Below are positions 35,819 through 43,333 of a stretch of DNA of 64,000 nucleotides, piece after piece. Position numbers and translations under genes: made by a program. Under the pieces are notes generated by a model, which saw only the letters and a list, made by a program, of their open reading frames with translations, was not told where the DNA came from and did not search any database. Source of the stretch: Methylobrevis albus (GTDB lineage: Bacteria; Pseudomonadota; Alphaproteobacteria; Rhizobiales; Pleomorphomonadaceae); the NCBI RefSeq assembly GCF_015904235.1, contig NZ_JADZLT010000048.1, positions 1 to 64,000 on the forward strand, given 5' to 3'. Numbering within the stretch: position 1 is the stretch's first letter; each line of letters opens with the position of its first letter.

Positions 35819-36982
35819 ATGCAGCAACGGCCACAGGACGCGATCGACCTGCTCAGCGAGCTCGTCCGCTTCGACACGACGAGCCGCAACTCCAATCTCG
35901 CGCTGATCGATTTCGTCGAAGACTTTCTCGCGCGCCACGGCGTCGCCGCGCAGCGCATCTTCGATGCGACGGGCAGCAAGGCGAACCTTTTTGCGACGAT
36001 CGGGCCGGCGGATGTGTCCGGCTACATCCTGTCCGGCCATACCGACGTGGTGCCGGTGGACGGGCAGGTCTGGGCCTCCGATCCCTTCGTGCTGCGCGAG
36101 GCGGACGGCCGGCTCTACGGGCGCGGCGCCTGCGACATGAAGGGGTTTCTGGCGTGCTGCCTGGCGCTGGTCCCCGAGATGGTGGCGGCGCCGCTCGCCC
36201 GGCCGATCCACCTCGCCTTTTCCTATGACGAGGAGATCGGCTGCATCGGCGTGCGCGGCCTGATCGCGGAACTCGCCGGGCGGCCGGTGCTGCCGCTCGC
36301 CTGCTTCGTCGGCGAGCCGACCGACATGCAGGTCGTCGTCGCGCACAAGACCAAGCGCTCGCTGCGCGTCACCGTCACCGGCCGCTCCTGCCACTCGTCG
36401 CTCGCGCCCGAGGGGGTCAACGCCGTCGAATATGCGGCGCGGCTGATCGCCGGCATCCACGCGCTCGGCCGCGAGCTCGCGGGCGGCGACCGCGACGAGC
36501 TGTTCGACGTGCCGGTGACGACGACGCACGTCGGCACCATAGTCGGCGGCACGGCGCTCAACATCGTGCCGGACCAGTGCAGCTTCACCTTCGAGATCCG
36601 CGCCCTCCCCCTCGTCGACATCGATGCGCTGCTGGCAAGGATCGTCGCGCTGGCCGAGGAGGTCCTCGAGCCGGAAATGCACGCGCGCGATCCGGGCACC
36701 GGCATCGTCTTCGAACTGACCTCGGGATTTCCGGGGCTCGACACCGACGTCGAGGCGCCGGTCGTCGGGATGGCGAAGCGGCTCGCGGGCCGCAACGACC
36801 ACGCCAAGGTCGCCTATGGCACCGAGGCCGGGCTGTTCGCGGAGATCGGGATTCCGACGGTGATTCTCGGCCCGGGCTCGATCGGCGAGGCGCACAAGGC
36901 CGACGAGTTCATCACCATTGAGCAATTGACCAAGGGGCGGGCATTCGTCGCCAGCCTGATTCAATTTGCATGCAAATATTAG
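35819..36982 (+). CDS. argE: ArgE-type M20 deacylase (acetylornithine deacetylase family)
   Basis: Zn-dependent amidohydrolase of 387 residues. Metal and catalytic motifs are intact: SGHTDVVPVDG, GRGACDMKGF, and YDEEIGCIG, followed by GEPTDM and a late GPGSIGEAHKADE with a histidine ligand. The dimerisation (lid) domain occupies about residues 180-290. The family enzyme makes ornithine from N-acetylornithine. Its position beside preT and a RutR-like operator raises the alternative that it acts on another N-acyl or N-formyl compound from pyrimidine breakdown. GGCGGA lies upstream of the ATG at 35819. A terminator follows at 37013. Confidence 0.85.
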   Translation: MQQRPQDAIDLLSELVRFDTTSRNSNLALIDFVEDFLARHGVAAQRIFDATGSKANLFATIGPADVSGYILSGHTDVVPVDGQVWASDPFVLREADGRLYGRGACDMKGFLACCLALVPEMVAAPLARPIHLAFSYDEEIGCIGVRGLIAELAGRPVLPLACFVGEPTDMQVVVAHKTKRSLRVTVTGRSCHSSLAPEGVNAVEYAARLIAGIHALGRELAGGDRDELFDVPVTTTHVGTIVGGTALNIVPDQCSFTFEIRALPLVDIDALLARIVALAEEVLEPEMHARDPGTGIVFELTSGFPGLDTDVEAPVVGMAKRLAGRNDHAKVAYGTEAGLFAEIGIPTVILGPGSIGEAHKADEFITIEQLTKGRAFVASLIQFACKY

Positions 36983-37012
36983 TGTACTGAGGAAATTGTT
37001 CTCAAAAAGAGA

Positions 37013-37039
37013 GGAGGAGAAGTTGCCTTCTCCTCCTTT
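37013..37039 (+). terminator. Rho-independent terminator after the ArgE-type gene
   Basis: A perfect 10-bp stem, GGAGGAGAAG / CTTCTCCTCC, with a TTGC loop and a short T run. Confidence 0.85.
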
Positions 37040-37158
37040 GAAGTCAGGACCGCAACTCCGCGATAACGCGGATGGACCGGAAACCCGGTCCCGCAGAGAA
37101 ACGAGCGCCAGCGAACATCTCTCTACAGTCCGAATGTAGACCGATCACCGGCGCATGA

Positions 37159-37185
37159 CATACCCCCGAAATCTTGGGGGGTATG
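37159..37185 (-). terminator. Hairpin after trpEG
   Basis: CATACCCCC and GGGGGTATG form a stem (with one extra G) 6 bp after the trpEG stop. It is not followed by a T run on the minus strand, so terminator function is uncertain. Confidence 0.45.
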
Positions 37186-37190
37186 CAGGA

Positions 37191-39380
37191 TCAGATGGCT
37201 GCCGCCGAAACCGGCTTGCGGTTGCGGCGAGCGACCACCAGCGAGCGCACCGCGTTCTCGATGATGCGGTGGCCGGCCTCGTCGCCGAGCGACATGATCG
37301 ATTCCGGATGAAACTGCACCGCGGCGATCGGCTCGTCGACATGCTCGATCGCCATGATCACGCCGTCGTCGGTTTCGGCCGTGACGCGGAACGCCGCCGG
37401 CAGCTTGCCGCGCACCGCGTGGAGCGAGTGGTAGCGGCCGACGATGATCCGCTCCGGCAGGCCCTCGAACAGCCCGGCCGTCTCGACGCTGATCTGCGAC
37501 GGCTTGCCGTGCACCGGAATGTCGAGCTGCGCGAGTTCGCCGCCGAAGGCCTCGGTCAGTGCCTGCAGGCCGAGGCAGACGCCGAAGATCGGCGTGCCGC
37601 GGGCGCGCACCTTGCCGATCGTCACCGCGCAGCCGAAGTCGGTGGGCGACCCGGGCCCCGGCGACAGCACGACAAGGTCGGGGGCGTAACTCGCGAGCAC
37701 GTCGTCGTCGAGCGGCGTGCGCACGGTGAGCACGTCGGCGCCGGTCTGGCGGAAGTAGTTCGCCAGCGTGTGGACGAAGCTGTCCTCGTGGTCGACGAGC
37801 AGGATCTTCAGCCCCTCGCCGAGCGTTGCCGCCACCTTGTCGGGCCGCACCGCCTCGCTGCGGCCGGCCTCGCGGATTGCGGCGAGCATGGCGGAGGCTT
37901 TCAGCTCGGTCTCGCGCTCCTCCTCGATCGGGATCGAATCATAGAGCAGCGTCGCGCCGGCGCGGACCTCGGCGATGCCGTCCTTCAGGCGGACGGTGCG
38001 CAGCGTCAGGCCGGTGTTGAGGTCGCCGTTCATCAGGATTGCGCCGACCGCGCCGCCGTACCAGGCGCGCGGGCTCTTCTCGTGGCTCTCGATGAACTGC
38101 ATCGCCCAGCGCTTCGGCGCGCCAGTAACGGTGACAGCCCAGGCGTGGCTGAGGAAGGCGTCGAGCGCGTCCATGCCGGGACGCAGGCGGCCCTCGATAT
38201 GGTCCACCGTATGAATGAGGCGCGAATACATCTCGATCTGGCGCCGGCCGATGACGCGCACCGAGCCGGGCTCGCAGATGCGGCTCTTGTCGTTGCGGTC
38301 GACGTCGGAGCACATGGTGAGCTCCGCCTCGTCCTTCTTCGAATTCAGCAGCGTCTGGATCTGCGCCGCGTCCTCGATCGCGTTGCCGCCGCGGCGGATG
38401 GTGCCGGAGATCGGGCAGGTCTCGACCCGGCGGCCGTTGGTGACGCGGACGTACATTTCCGGCGAGGCGCCGACGAGGAACTCGTTGTCGCCGAGGTTGA
38501 TCATGAAGCCGTAGGGCGACGGGTTGATCTGCTGCAGCTTGCGCGAGATCGCCGACGGCGGCGCCGAGGGCCGCTCGAAGAAGGTCTGGCCGGGGACGAC
38601 TTCGAAGAGGTCGCCGCGCTTGAAGTACTCCACCGCCTTCGACACCGAGGCGGCGTATTCGCCCGGCTCGTGGTCGCCGCGGCCGGGAATGCGGTCGGCG
38701 GGCTTGTACGGCGCCGGCGGGCAGTCGCGCGGCAGGTCCTCGGTCGAGACGCCGCCGACGGTGAAGTCGTAGGCGAAGATCGTCGCCGCGGCGCGGTAGT
38801 GGTCGACGATCAGCAGTTCGTCGGGGAAATAGAGTACGAGGTCGCGCTGGTCGTCCGGGCGCTGCAGCTTGAAGTCGATCGGCTCGAACTGGAACGCGAG
38901 GTCGTAGCCGAAGGCACCCCAGAGGCCGAGGTTCTGGTCCTCCTCAACGCGGAAGTGCGCGACGATGCGGCGGATGATCGAGAACACCGAGGGCTGGCGC
39001 GAGCGCTCCTCCTCGGGAAACCGCCCCTCGGGCGCCTTCACCTCGGCGGCGATCCGCGCCGGCGCGACGTCGAGCGAGACGAGGTCGTCGCCGGCGACGG
39101 CGGCGGCGAAGGCCGGCAGCAGCACGCGGCCGCGCGCATTCAGCGCCTCGATCACGACATGGCGGCCGCGGGCGGTGAGCACGACGGGGGGATCGACGAA
39201 GGCGATGTCCCAGCGCGAATAGCGGCCCGGATATTCGTAGTTCGACGAGAACACCGCGCCGCGGCGATCATCGAGCCGGTCGATGTAGCCGAGCGTCGCG
39301 TCCTTGTAGGTCGCCGCGCGGGTGCGCCGGGTGACCTCGACGCCGGCGGCGGTCGAAAATCCGTCTTCGCTCTTCACCAT
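37191..39380 (-). CDS. trpEG: Fused anthranilate synthase (TrpE-TrpG)
   Basis: A 729-residue bifunctional enzyme that makes anthranilate from chorismate and glutamine, the first committed step of tryptophan synthesis. Residues 1 to about 510 are the TrpE chorismate-binding part ([43 protein letters not shown]). Residues about 530-725 are the TrpG glutamine amidotransferase: LSPGPGSP, the nucleophile cysteine in [15 protein letters not shown], and the catalytic FHPESI. The fusion is typical of rhizobia, Azospirillum and relatives. It is preceded by a Trp-rich leader peptide and an attenuator, so it is tryptophan-regulated. The start MVKSEDG at 39380 was chosen; the frame is open to 39455. Confidence 0.96.
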   Translation of the reverse strand: MVKSEDGFSTAAGVEVTRRTRAATYKDATLGYIDRLDDRRGAVFSSNYEYPGRYSRWDIAFVDPPVVLTARGRHVVIEALNARGRVLLPAFAAAVAGDDLVSLDVAPARIAAEVKAPEGRFPEEERSRQPSVFSIIRRIVAHFRVEEDQNLGLWGAFGYDLAFQFEPIDFKLQRPDDQRDLVLYFPDELLIVDHYRAAATIFAYDFTVGGVSTEDLPRDCPPAPYKPADRIPGRGDHEPGEYAASVSKAVEYFKRGDLFEVVPGQTFFERPSAPPSAISRKLQQINPSPYGFMINLGDNEFLVGASPEMYVRVTNGRRVETCPISGTIRRGGNAIEDAAQIQTLLNSKKDEAELTMCSDVDRNDKSRICEPGSVRVIGRRQIEMYSRLIHTVDHIEGRLRPGMDALDAFLSHAWAVTVTGAPKRWAMQFIESHEKSPRAWYGGAVGAILMNGDLNTGLTLRTVRLKDGIAEVRAGATLLYDSIPIEEERETELKASAMLAAIREAGRSEAVRPDKVAATLGEGLKILLVDHEDSFVHTLANYFRQTGADVLTVRTPLDDDVLASYAPDLVVLSPGPGSPTDFGCAVTIGKVRARGTPIFGVCLGLQALTEAFGGELAQLDIPVHGKPSQISVETAGLFEGLPERIIVGRYHSLHAVRGKLPAAFRVTAETDDGVIMAIEHVDEPIAAVQFHPESIMSLGDEAGHRIIENAVRSLVVARRNRKPVSAAAI

Positions 39381-39492
39381 GTCACTCTCCGTCCGGCCGG
39401 TCTTGTCGCCGACCCGCCTCGTTCTTGGTTCCCGCCCCGGGGCCCGGAGAGCCACCCGATTTCCTGTCGCCCGTGATCTTCGATGGGCAAAG

Positions 39493-39523
39493 AAAAAGGC
39501 CGCCTCCGGGGTTCGGAGCGGCC
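39493..39523 (-). terminator. trp attenuator (transcription terminator of the leader)
   Basis: On the minus strand, GGCCGCTCCG pairs with CGGAGGCGGCC (one bulge) and is followed by TTTTTC. It lies between trpL and trpEG, as expected for ribosome-mediated attenuation. Confidence 0.88.
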
Positions 39524-39563
39524 TCGTCTTCGTCTCATGCCCAACGCATGCGCCGACGGCCGC

Positions 39564-39611
39564 TCAAGCGGTCCGCCACCACCAGCCCTGGGAAGATGCA
39601 TTGGTCGACAT
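39564..39611 (-). CDS. trpL: trp operon leader peptide
   Basis: A 15-residue leader, MSTNASSQGWWWRTA, with three consecutive Trp codons. Ribosome stalling at these codons when charged tRNA-Trp is scarce would favour the anti-terminator and allow trpEG transcription. In Sinorhizobium meliloti the equivalent leader has the same WWW run, and, as I recall, the released leader RNA and peptide also act in trans. The likely promoter ends only 8 nt before the ATG, so the message is probably leaderless. Confidence 0.92.
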   Translation of the reverse strand: MSTNASSQGWWWRTA

Positions 39612-39619
39612 GGCGGCGG

Positions 39620-39648
39620 AGACTAGAGGAAGAGCGGGGGGATGGCAA
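39620..39648 (-). promoter_or_regulatory. Promoter of trpL-trpEG
   Basis: On the minus strand, -35 TTGCCA (39643-39648) and -10 TAGTCT (39620-39625) are separated by 17 bp. The predicted transcription start lies at or within a base or two of the trpL ATG. Confidence 0.65.
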
Positions 39649-39924
39649 TCGGGGGCGGGAATGCGATCTGGCGAATGACATGCGGTTGGCGAAACGCTGG
39701 CGGACGGATCGAACAGGAGGCGATGGCGGAAAATCCCGACATGTTTCATCCTGAGGGACGGTTGAACTCAGGCCAAGCTATAGCGGCCTGCAGGGTGGGG
39801 GCCTTTGCGTCCGTCAATTGCTGCACCGCGCGCTCTATCTGGCGATACCCCGCGGCACGCCTATTGCAATCTCTGAAGATCAATATTTTTTCGTTCTAGA
39901 ACATCATCTAGCAATGGTGCGCCA

Positions 39925-40350
39925 ATGAGATACTATATCGCTATATTTTTAATCGCATTATTGTTTTTTCATTCGGATGATTTGATTAATATCAGATCGG
40001 AAGCATCTGATACTCGTCCGCCGAAAAGCTCCATATCCGTCACCGTATCAAACAAGGCAAGAGCTTCCCTACTGGAAAATCTTGAGATAATTGCCTCAGA
40101 CATGAGCTCGACGATGAATTATTCAATTGTTTCTCCAGACGGAGAATTAGTGATAGAAATAAAAAACAGCGAATGCTCAATACTATTTTACAATTCGAGG
40201 AGTATTTTGGATTTCGATATTGCGATATATGATGCAAAAGGTAGATCGTGTGTCGATTTTGATGCTTCTTTCAATAAATTCAAAGATCGCGTGCTTCAGT
40301 TCCCAGGCATCTCGGTCGCCAGTCAGGGCAAACCAGGAGACCCGGAATAA
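39925..40350 (+). CDS. AT-rich secreted or membrane-anchored protein, unknown
   Basis: A 141-residue protein. Residues 1-17 (RYYIAIFLIALLFFHS) are a signal peptide or anchor. The rest has no motif I recognise; two cysteines are in NSECSILFY and RSCVDFD. Base composition is far more AT-rich than the surrounding genes, suggesting recent transfer. A transposase remnant on the other strand follows immediately. The C-terminal dozen residues run into GC-rich DNA, so the original gene may have been cut and the end fused to host sequence. Confidence 0.55.
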   Translation: MRYYIAIFLIALLFFHSDDLINIRSEASDTRPPKSSISVTVSNKARASLLENLEIIASDMSSTMNYSIVSPDGELVIEIKNSECSILFYNSRSILDFDIAIYDAKGRSCVDFDASFNKFKDRVLQFPGISVASQGKPGDPE

Positions 40351-40399
40351 CCGTCCGGGGTGGCGGCCGAACCTGCGCCGAACGTCATTTTGCTCCCGG

Positions 40400-40506
40400 C
40401 TGAGTACCAGCTCCAGTTTAGCCCAGGGTTGAATGGCTGCACGGGCCTTTTGGTCGATCTGCGTGCGAAAGGCGTTGCTGTCCTGGCCCTTGTCGCCTTT
40501 GCAGGA
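40400..40506 (-). pseudogene. Degenerate IS5-like transposase fragment
   Basis: The minus-strand translation contains KGDKGQDSNAFRTQID, resembling the DKGYDSxxFR motif around the second catalytic aspartate of IS5-type transposases. No start, no other catalytic region and no terminal repeats are visible, so only a short remnant is left. Confidence 0.5.
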
Positions 40507-40580
40507 TCGTGCAGGCAGCGCCGTGCGCAGCAGTCCTGATGCCGCTGGGCAACCAGTTTCCCGACCGCCATCAAACCGCG

Positions 40581-41285
40581 TCAGAGATACATGAACGCCG
40601 TCTCGACGAGATCGCGCCCGCCCGCATCGAGACGGTCGAGATCGGCCAGCATGCGCTCCTGCACGGCCGTGCCGCCGATCCAGTCGGCGACGGCGGCCGC
40701 GAATGCCGGATCGACGTCGTTCCAGTCGCCACGGGCGATGTGCATCGGCACCTGCTGGGTGATGGCCGTCGCCATCTGCAGCGTTGCGTTGAGATAGGGT
40801 GTCCTCAGCCACTCGGCGAGAAGCGGCGCCGCGGGGAGCCCCAGCACGCCGCAGCCATGCAGCCAGTCGATCACCGCAATCGACTTCGCCGGATTGGTGA
40901 TGGCGGCCGCATGCGTCGCTCGCTGGTAGAAGGTGATGACGGTGGACCGCTTCGGGTCGGCCCAGTCCGCCGCGGGCACCATCGTCAGCTTGGTCGCGAC
41001 CAGCAGCGGATCGCCAAGGCCGGGTTCACGCACGGCGACTTCCAGCGCGCGCGGCAGAAAATGCAGGAAATCGCGCGCGTCGCCGATCGTCCACAGCGCG
41101 CCGTCGACATAGTACTCGATGACGCTCGCGGGGACGTCCCGCAGGGGCGAAGCCGTCAGCTGCGCGATGCGCTCTGCATCTTTCAGCGGCGATGCGTCGA
41201 CCTGGCCGTTCGGCCGCCGGTCCGCGAAGACACGATAGAGGTCCTCGAGGGCGGCGAGCAGATCCTCGTTGATGCGAACGGACAT
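40581..41285 (-). CDS. Conserved-looking protein of unknown function
   Basis: A 234-residue soluble protein without signal peptide, membrane helix or known catalytic motif that I can see. It appears helical, with segments such as ALWTIGDARDFLHFLPRALE and MLADLDRLDAGGRDLVETAF. The pattern DARDFLHFLPR recalls a group of uncharacterised bacterial proteins, but I cannot name a family. GC content and codon use are those of the chromosome. It lies between a mobile-element remnant and a toxin-antitoxin pair, so it may belong to an accessory patch. Confidence 0.65.
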   Translation of the reverse strand: MSVRINEDLLAALEDLYRVFADRRPNGQVDASPLKDAERIAQLTASPLRDVPASVIEYYVDGALWTIGDARDFLHFLPRALEVAVREPGLGDPLLVATKLTMVPAADWADPKRSTVITFYQRATHAAAITNPAKSIAVIDWLHGCGVLGLPAAPLLAEWLRTPYLNATLQMATAITQQVPMHIARGDWNDVDPAFAAAVADWIGGTAVQERMLADLDRLDAGGRDLVETAFMYL

Positions 41286-41401
41286 GAGGTCTCGGCGATC
41301 GGTTGAGCGGGCCGCCCACGAGACGACGATGCCGGCCGGCGGTCAAGTGGCGAGGCGCTCGCGGCGCTACCTCGGATTGGTCGAGATCCCGTCGCCCGGT
41401 C

Positions 41402-41671
41402 TCAGCGATAGACCTCGCGCCGGTTGCCGATGCGCACGATCAGGATGCGCACCTGCCGGTCTTCGATATGCGCGATGACGCGGATGTCGCCGACCCGGTA
41501 CTTCCAGAAGCCGCCGAGTTGTGCGCCCTTCAAGGCCTCGCCGATCTGGCGCGGGTCGTCGAGGCGCGCGAGGCGGTCGTGCAGGAAACGCAAGACGCGG
41601 CGCGCGTCGTCGCTACCGAGCCTCGACAGTTCGCGCTCGGCCTGGCGCTCGAACTCAATCCGGAAGGCCAT
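41402..41671 (-). CDS. RelE/ParE-family toxin
   Basis: An 89-residue toxin of the RelE/ParE fold. FERQAERELSRLGSDDARRV near the start and WKYRVGDIRVIAHIEDRQVR followed by IGNRREVYR at the end are the typical pattern. RelE members cleave mRNA in the ribosome, while ParE members block gyrase; the basic residues near the C terminus and the terminal HR/REVYR ending favour a RelE-type mRNA interferase. Its start overlaps the antitoxin stop by 17 bp, which is usual for such pairs. Confidence 0.88.
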   Translation of the reverse strand: MAFRIEFERQAERELSRLGSDDARRVLRFLHDRLARLDDPRQIGEALKGAQLGGFWKYRVGDIRVIAHIEDRQVRILIVRIGNRREVYR

Positions 41672-41879
41672 GGCGCGCGAGCAGGTCGGCGAGGCTCACC
41701 GTGTCGCTGTCGCCGCGGCGCAGATCCTCGAGGCGCTTTTCGGCGAGGTAGATGTCCTCGAGGTCATCGAGGTGCTCGAGGATCGCCTCGCGGGCGTAGA
41801 AGCTCTTGCTGCGGCCGGTGCGCCGGGCGAGCTCGTCGAGCCGGGCTTCGATATCGGGCGGCAAGCGCAGGGCCAGCAT
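41655..41879 (-). CDS. RHH-type antitoxin
   Basis: A 74-residue antitoxin. The N-terminal ribbon-helix-helix (MLALRLPPDIEARLDELA, then RTGRSKSFYAREAI) would bind the operon promoter, and the acidic C-terminal half (DDLEDIYLAEKRLEDL) would neutralise the toxin. The ATG at 41879 was chosen because GGAG lies 9 bp upstream; an earlier in-frame ATG at 41903 has no ribosome binding site. It is placed before the toxin, as in RelB/ParD-type systems. Confidence 0.87.
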   Translation of the reverse strand: MLALRLPPDIEARLDELARRTGRSKSFYAREAILEHLDDLEDIYLAEKRLEDLRRGDSDTVSLADLLARHGLPD

Positions 41880-41964
41880 CGCGGCGGTCTCCGTGGGTGC
41901 CATACACGTATAGCACAGGGAGGTCCGCGGCGACACGCCTCCGATGCGTCCGCGAACGCGCCCC

Positions 41965-43104
41965 CTACTCCCCCTCCCCCAGTCGCGGCGCGCCCTTCGT
42001 GTACTCCAGCGGGGTCTTCGAAAAGCGGATCGGGGTGCGGACCTGCGGGACCGTGCCGCCGGCGACGCCGGTGACGGGGAGGTCGAGGCGGAGTTCGCGG
42101 TGGAGGATCTGCGGGTCGGCGAAGACCTGGTCGACGGTGTTGATCGGCCCGGCGGGGATGCCGGCGGCTTCCAGCCGGGCGAGGATGTCGTCGCGCGGCA
42201 ACTGGCTGAGCAGCGGTTCCAGCAGCGGGATCAGGCGGGCGCGGTTCTGCACGCGGGCGCCGTTGGTGCGGAAGGCCGGATCGTCGCGCAGACCTGGCAC
42301 GCCGAGCATGTCGCAGAGCCGGGCGAACTGGCCGTCGTTGCCGCAGGCGAGAATCATGTGGCCGTCGGCGACGGCAAACACCTGGTAGGGCACGATGTTC
42401 GGATGGGCGTTGCCGAGGCGGCGCGGCGCCTTGCCGGAGACGAGATAGTTCTGCGCCTGGTTGGCGAGCACGCCGACGAGCGTATCGTAGAGCGCCATGT
42501 CGATGTGCTGGCCCTCGCCGGTCTTCTCGCGGTGGAGCAGCGCCGCCTGGATCGCGACGGTCGAATAGAGCCCGGTGTAGAGGTCGGCGACCGCGACGCC
42601 GACCTTCTGCGGCTCGCCGTCGGGCGCGCCGGTGAGGTCCATGTAGCCGCTCATGCCCTGGATGATGAAGTCGTAGCCGGCGCGCGACGCATAGGGCCCG
42701 TCCTGGCCGAAGCCGGTGATCGAGCAGTAGACGAGCCGCGGGTTGAGCGCGGCGAGGCTGTCGTAGTCGAGGCCGTGGCGCTTCAGGCCGCCGACCTTGA
42801 AGTTCTCGATCAGCACGTCTGACTCGGCCGCGAGCCGGCGCACCAGCGCGCGGCCCTCCTCGGAGCGGAAGTCGGCGATGACGGAGCGTTTGCCGCGGTT
42901 GGCGGCGTGGAAGTAGGCCGCGTCGCCGGGGGTGCCGTCGTCGTTGGTGACGAAGGGCGGGCCCCAGGTGCGGGTGTCGTCGCCTTCCGGCGCCTCGACC
43001 TTCACCACCTCCGCGCCGAGGTCGGCGAGGATCTGGCCGCACCACGGGCCGGCGAGGATGCGGGCGAGTTCGAGGACGCGAACACCTTGCAAGGGACCGG
43101 GCAT
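41965..43104 (-). CDS. CaiB/BaiF-type class III CoA-transferase
   Basis: A 379-residue CoA-transferase that moves CoA between carboxylic acids through an Asp-anhydride intermediate. LELARILAGPWCGQILADLG near the start, KRSVIADFRSEEG, and D174 in AVADLYTGLYS (the likely nucleophile) are typical of the family. The substrate cannot be read from the sequence; formyl-, succinyl- or carnitine-type transferases share these features. GGAG lies 5 bp before the ATG at 43104. It stands alone, divergent from pepN. Confidence 0.9.
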   Translation of the reverse strand: MPGPLQGVRVLELARILAGPWCGQILADLGAEVVKVEAPEGDDTRTWGPPFVTNDDGTPGDAAYFHAANRGKRSVIADFRSEEGRALVRRLAAESDVLIENFKVGGLKRHGLDYDSLAALNPRLVYCSITGFGQDGPYASRAGYDFIIQGMSGYMDLTGAPDGEPQKVGVAVADLYTGLYSTVAIQAALLHREKTGEGQHIDMALYDTLVGVLANQAQNYLVSGKAPRRLGNAHPNIVPYQVFAVADGHMILACGNDGQFARLCDMLGVPGLRDDPAFRTNGARVQNRARLIPLLEPLLSQLPRDDILARLEAAGIPAGPINTVDQVFADPQILHRELRLDLPVTGVAGGTVPQVRTPIRFSKTPLEYTKGAPRLGEGE

Positions 43105-43333
43105 CGGAACTCCATCGGACGGAAACATTCGTAGGCGAATAAACCCGGCGCAGGTGGGCTGCAAGGTGGCGTGGCGCCGGCTGCCGCTCGGCAAAACCCG
43201 AACGCCCCATCAACCAAGCCGGCACCGGACGCCGCCACCGTGTTGCCTGCATCGGTGGCGACGGTTAGACCATGCCTTTCCGGCCGTTCCAACGCCTGAC
43301 GGCGCCGCGGCCGATCACAGTCCGGAACAATCT

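Larger units (their letters stand above)
39381..39924. other. 544-bp region holding the trp leader and attenuator
   Basis: From 39381 to about 39650 it contains the trpL gene, promoter and attenuator described separately. From about 39650 to 39924 no gene was recognised; the A+T content rises sharply after about 39880, at the edge of the AT-rich gene that starts at 39925. Confidence 0.6.
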
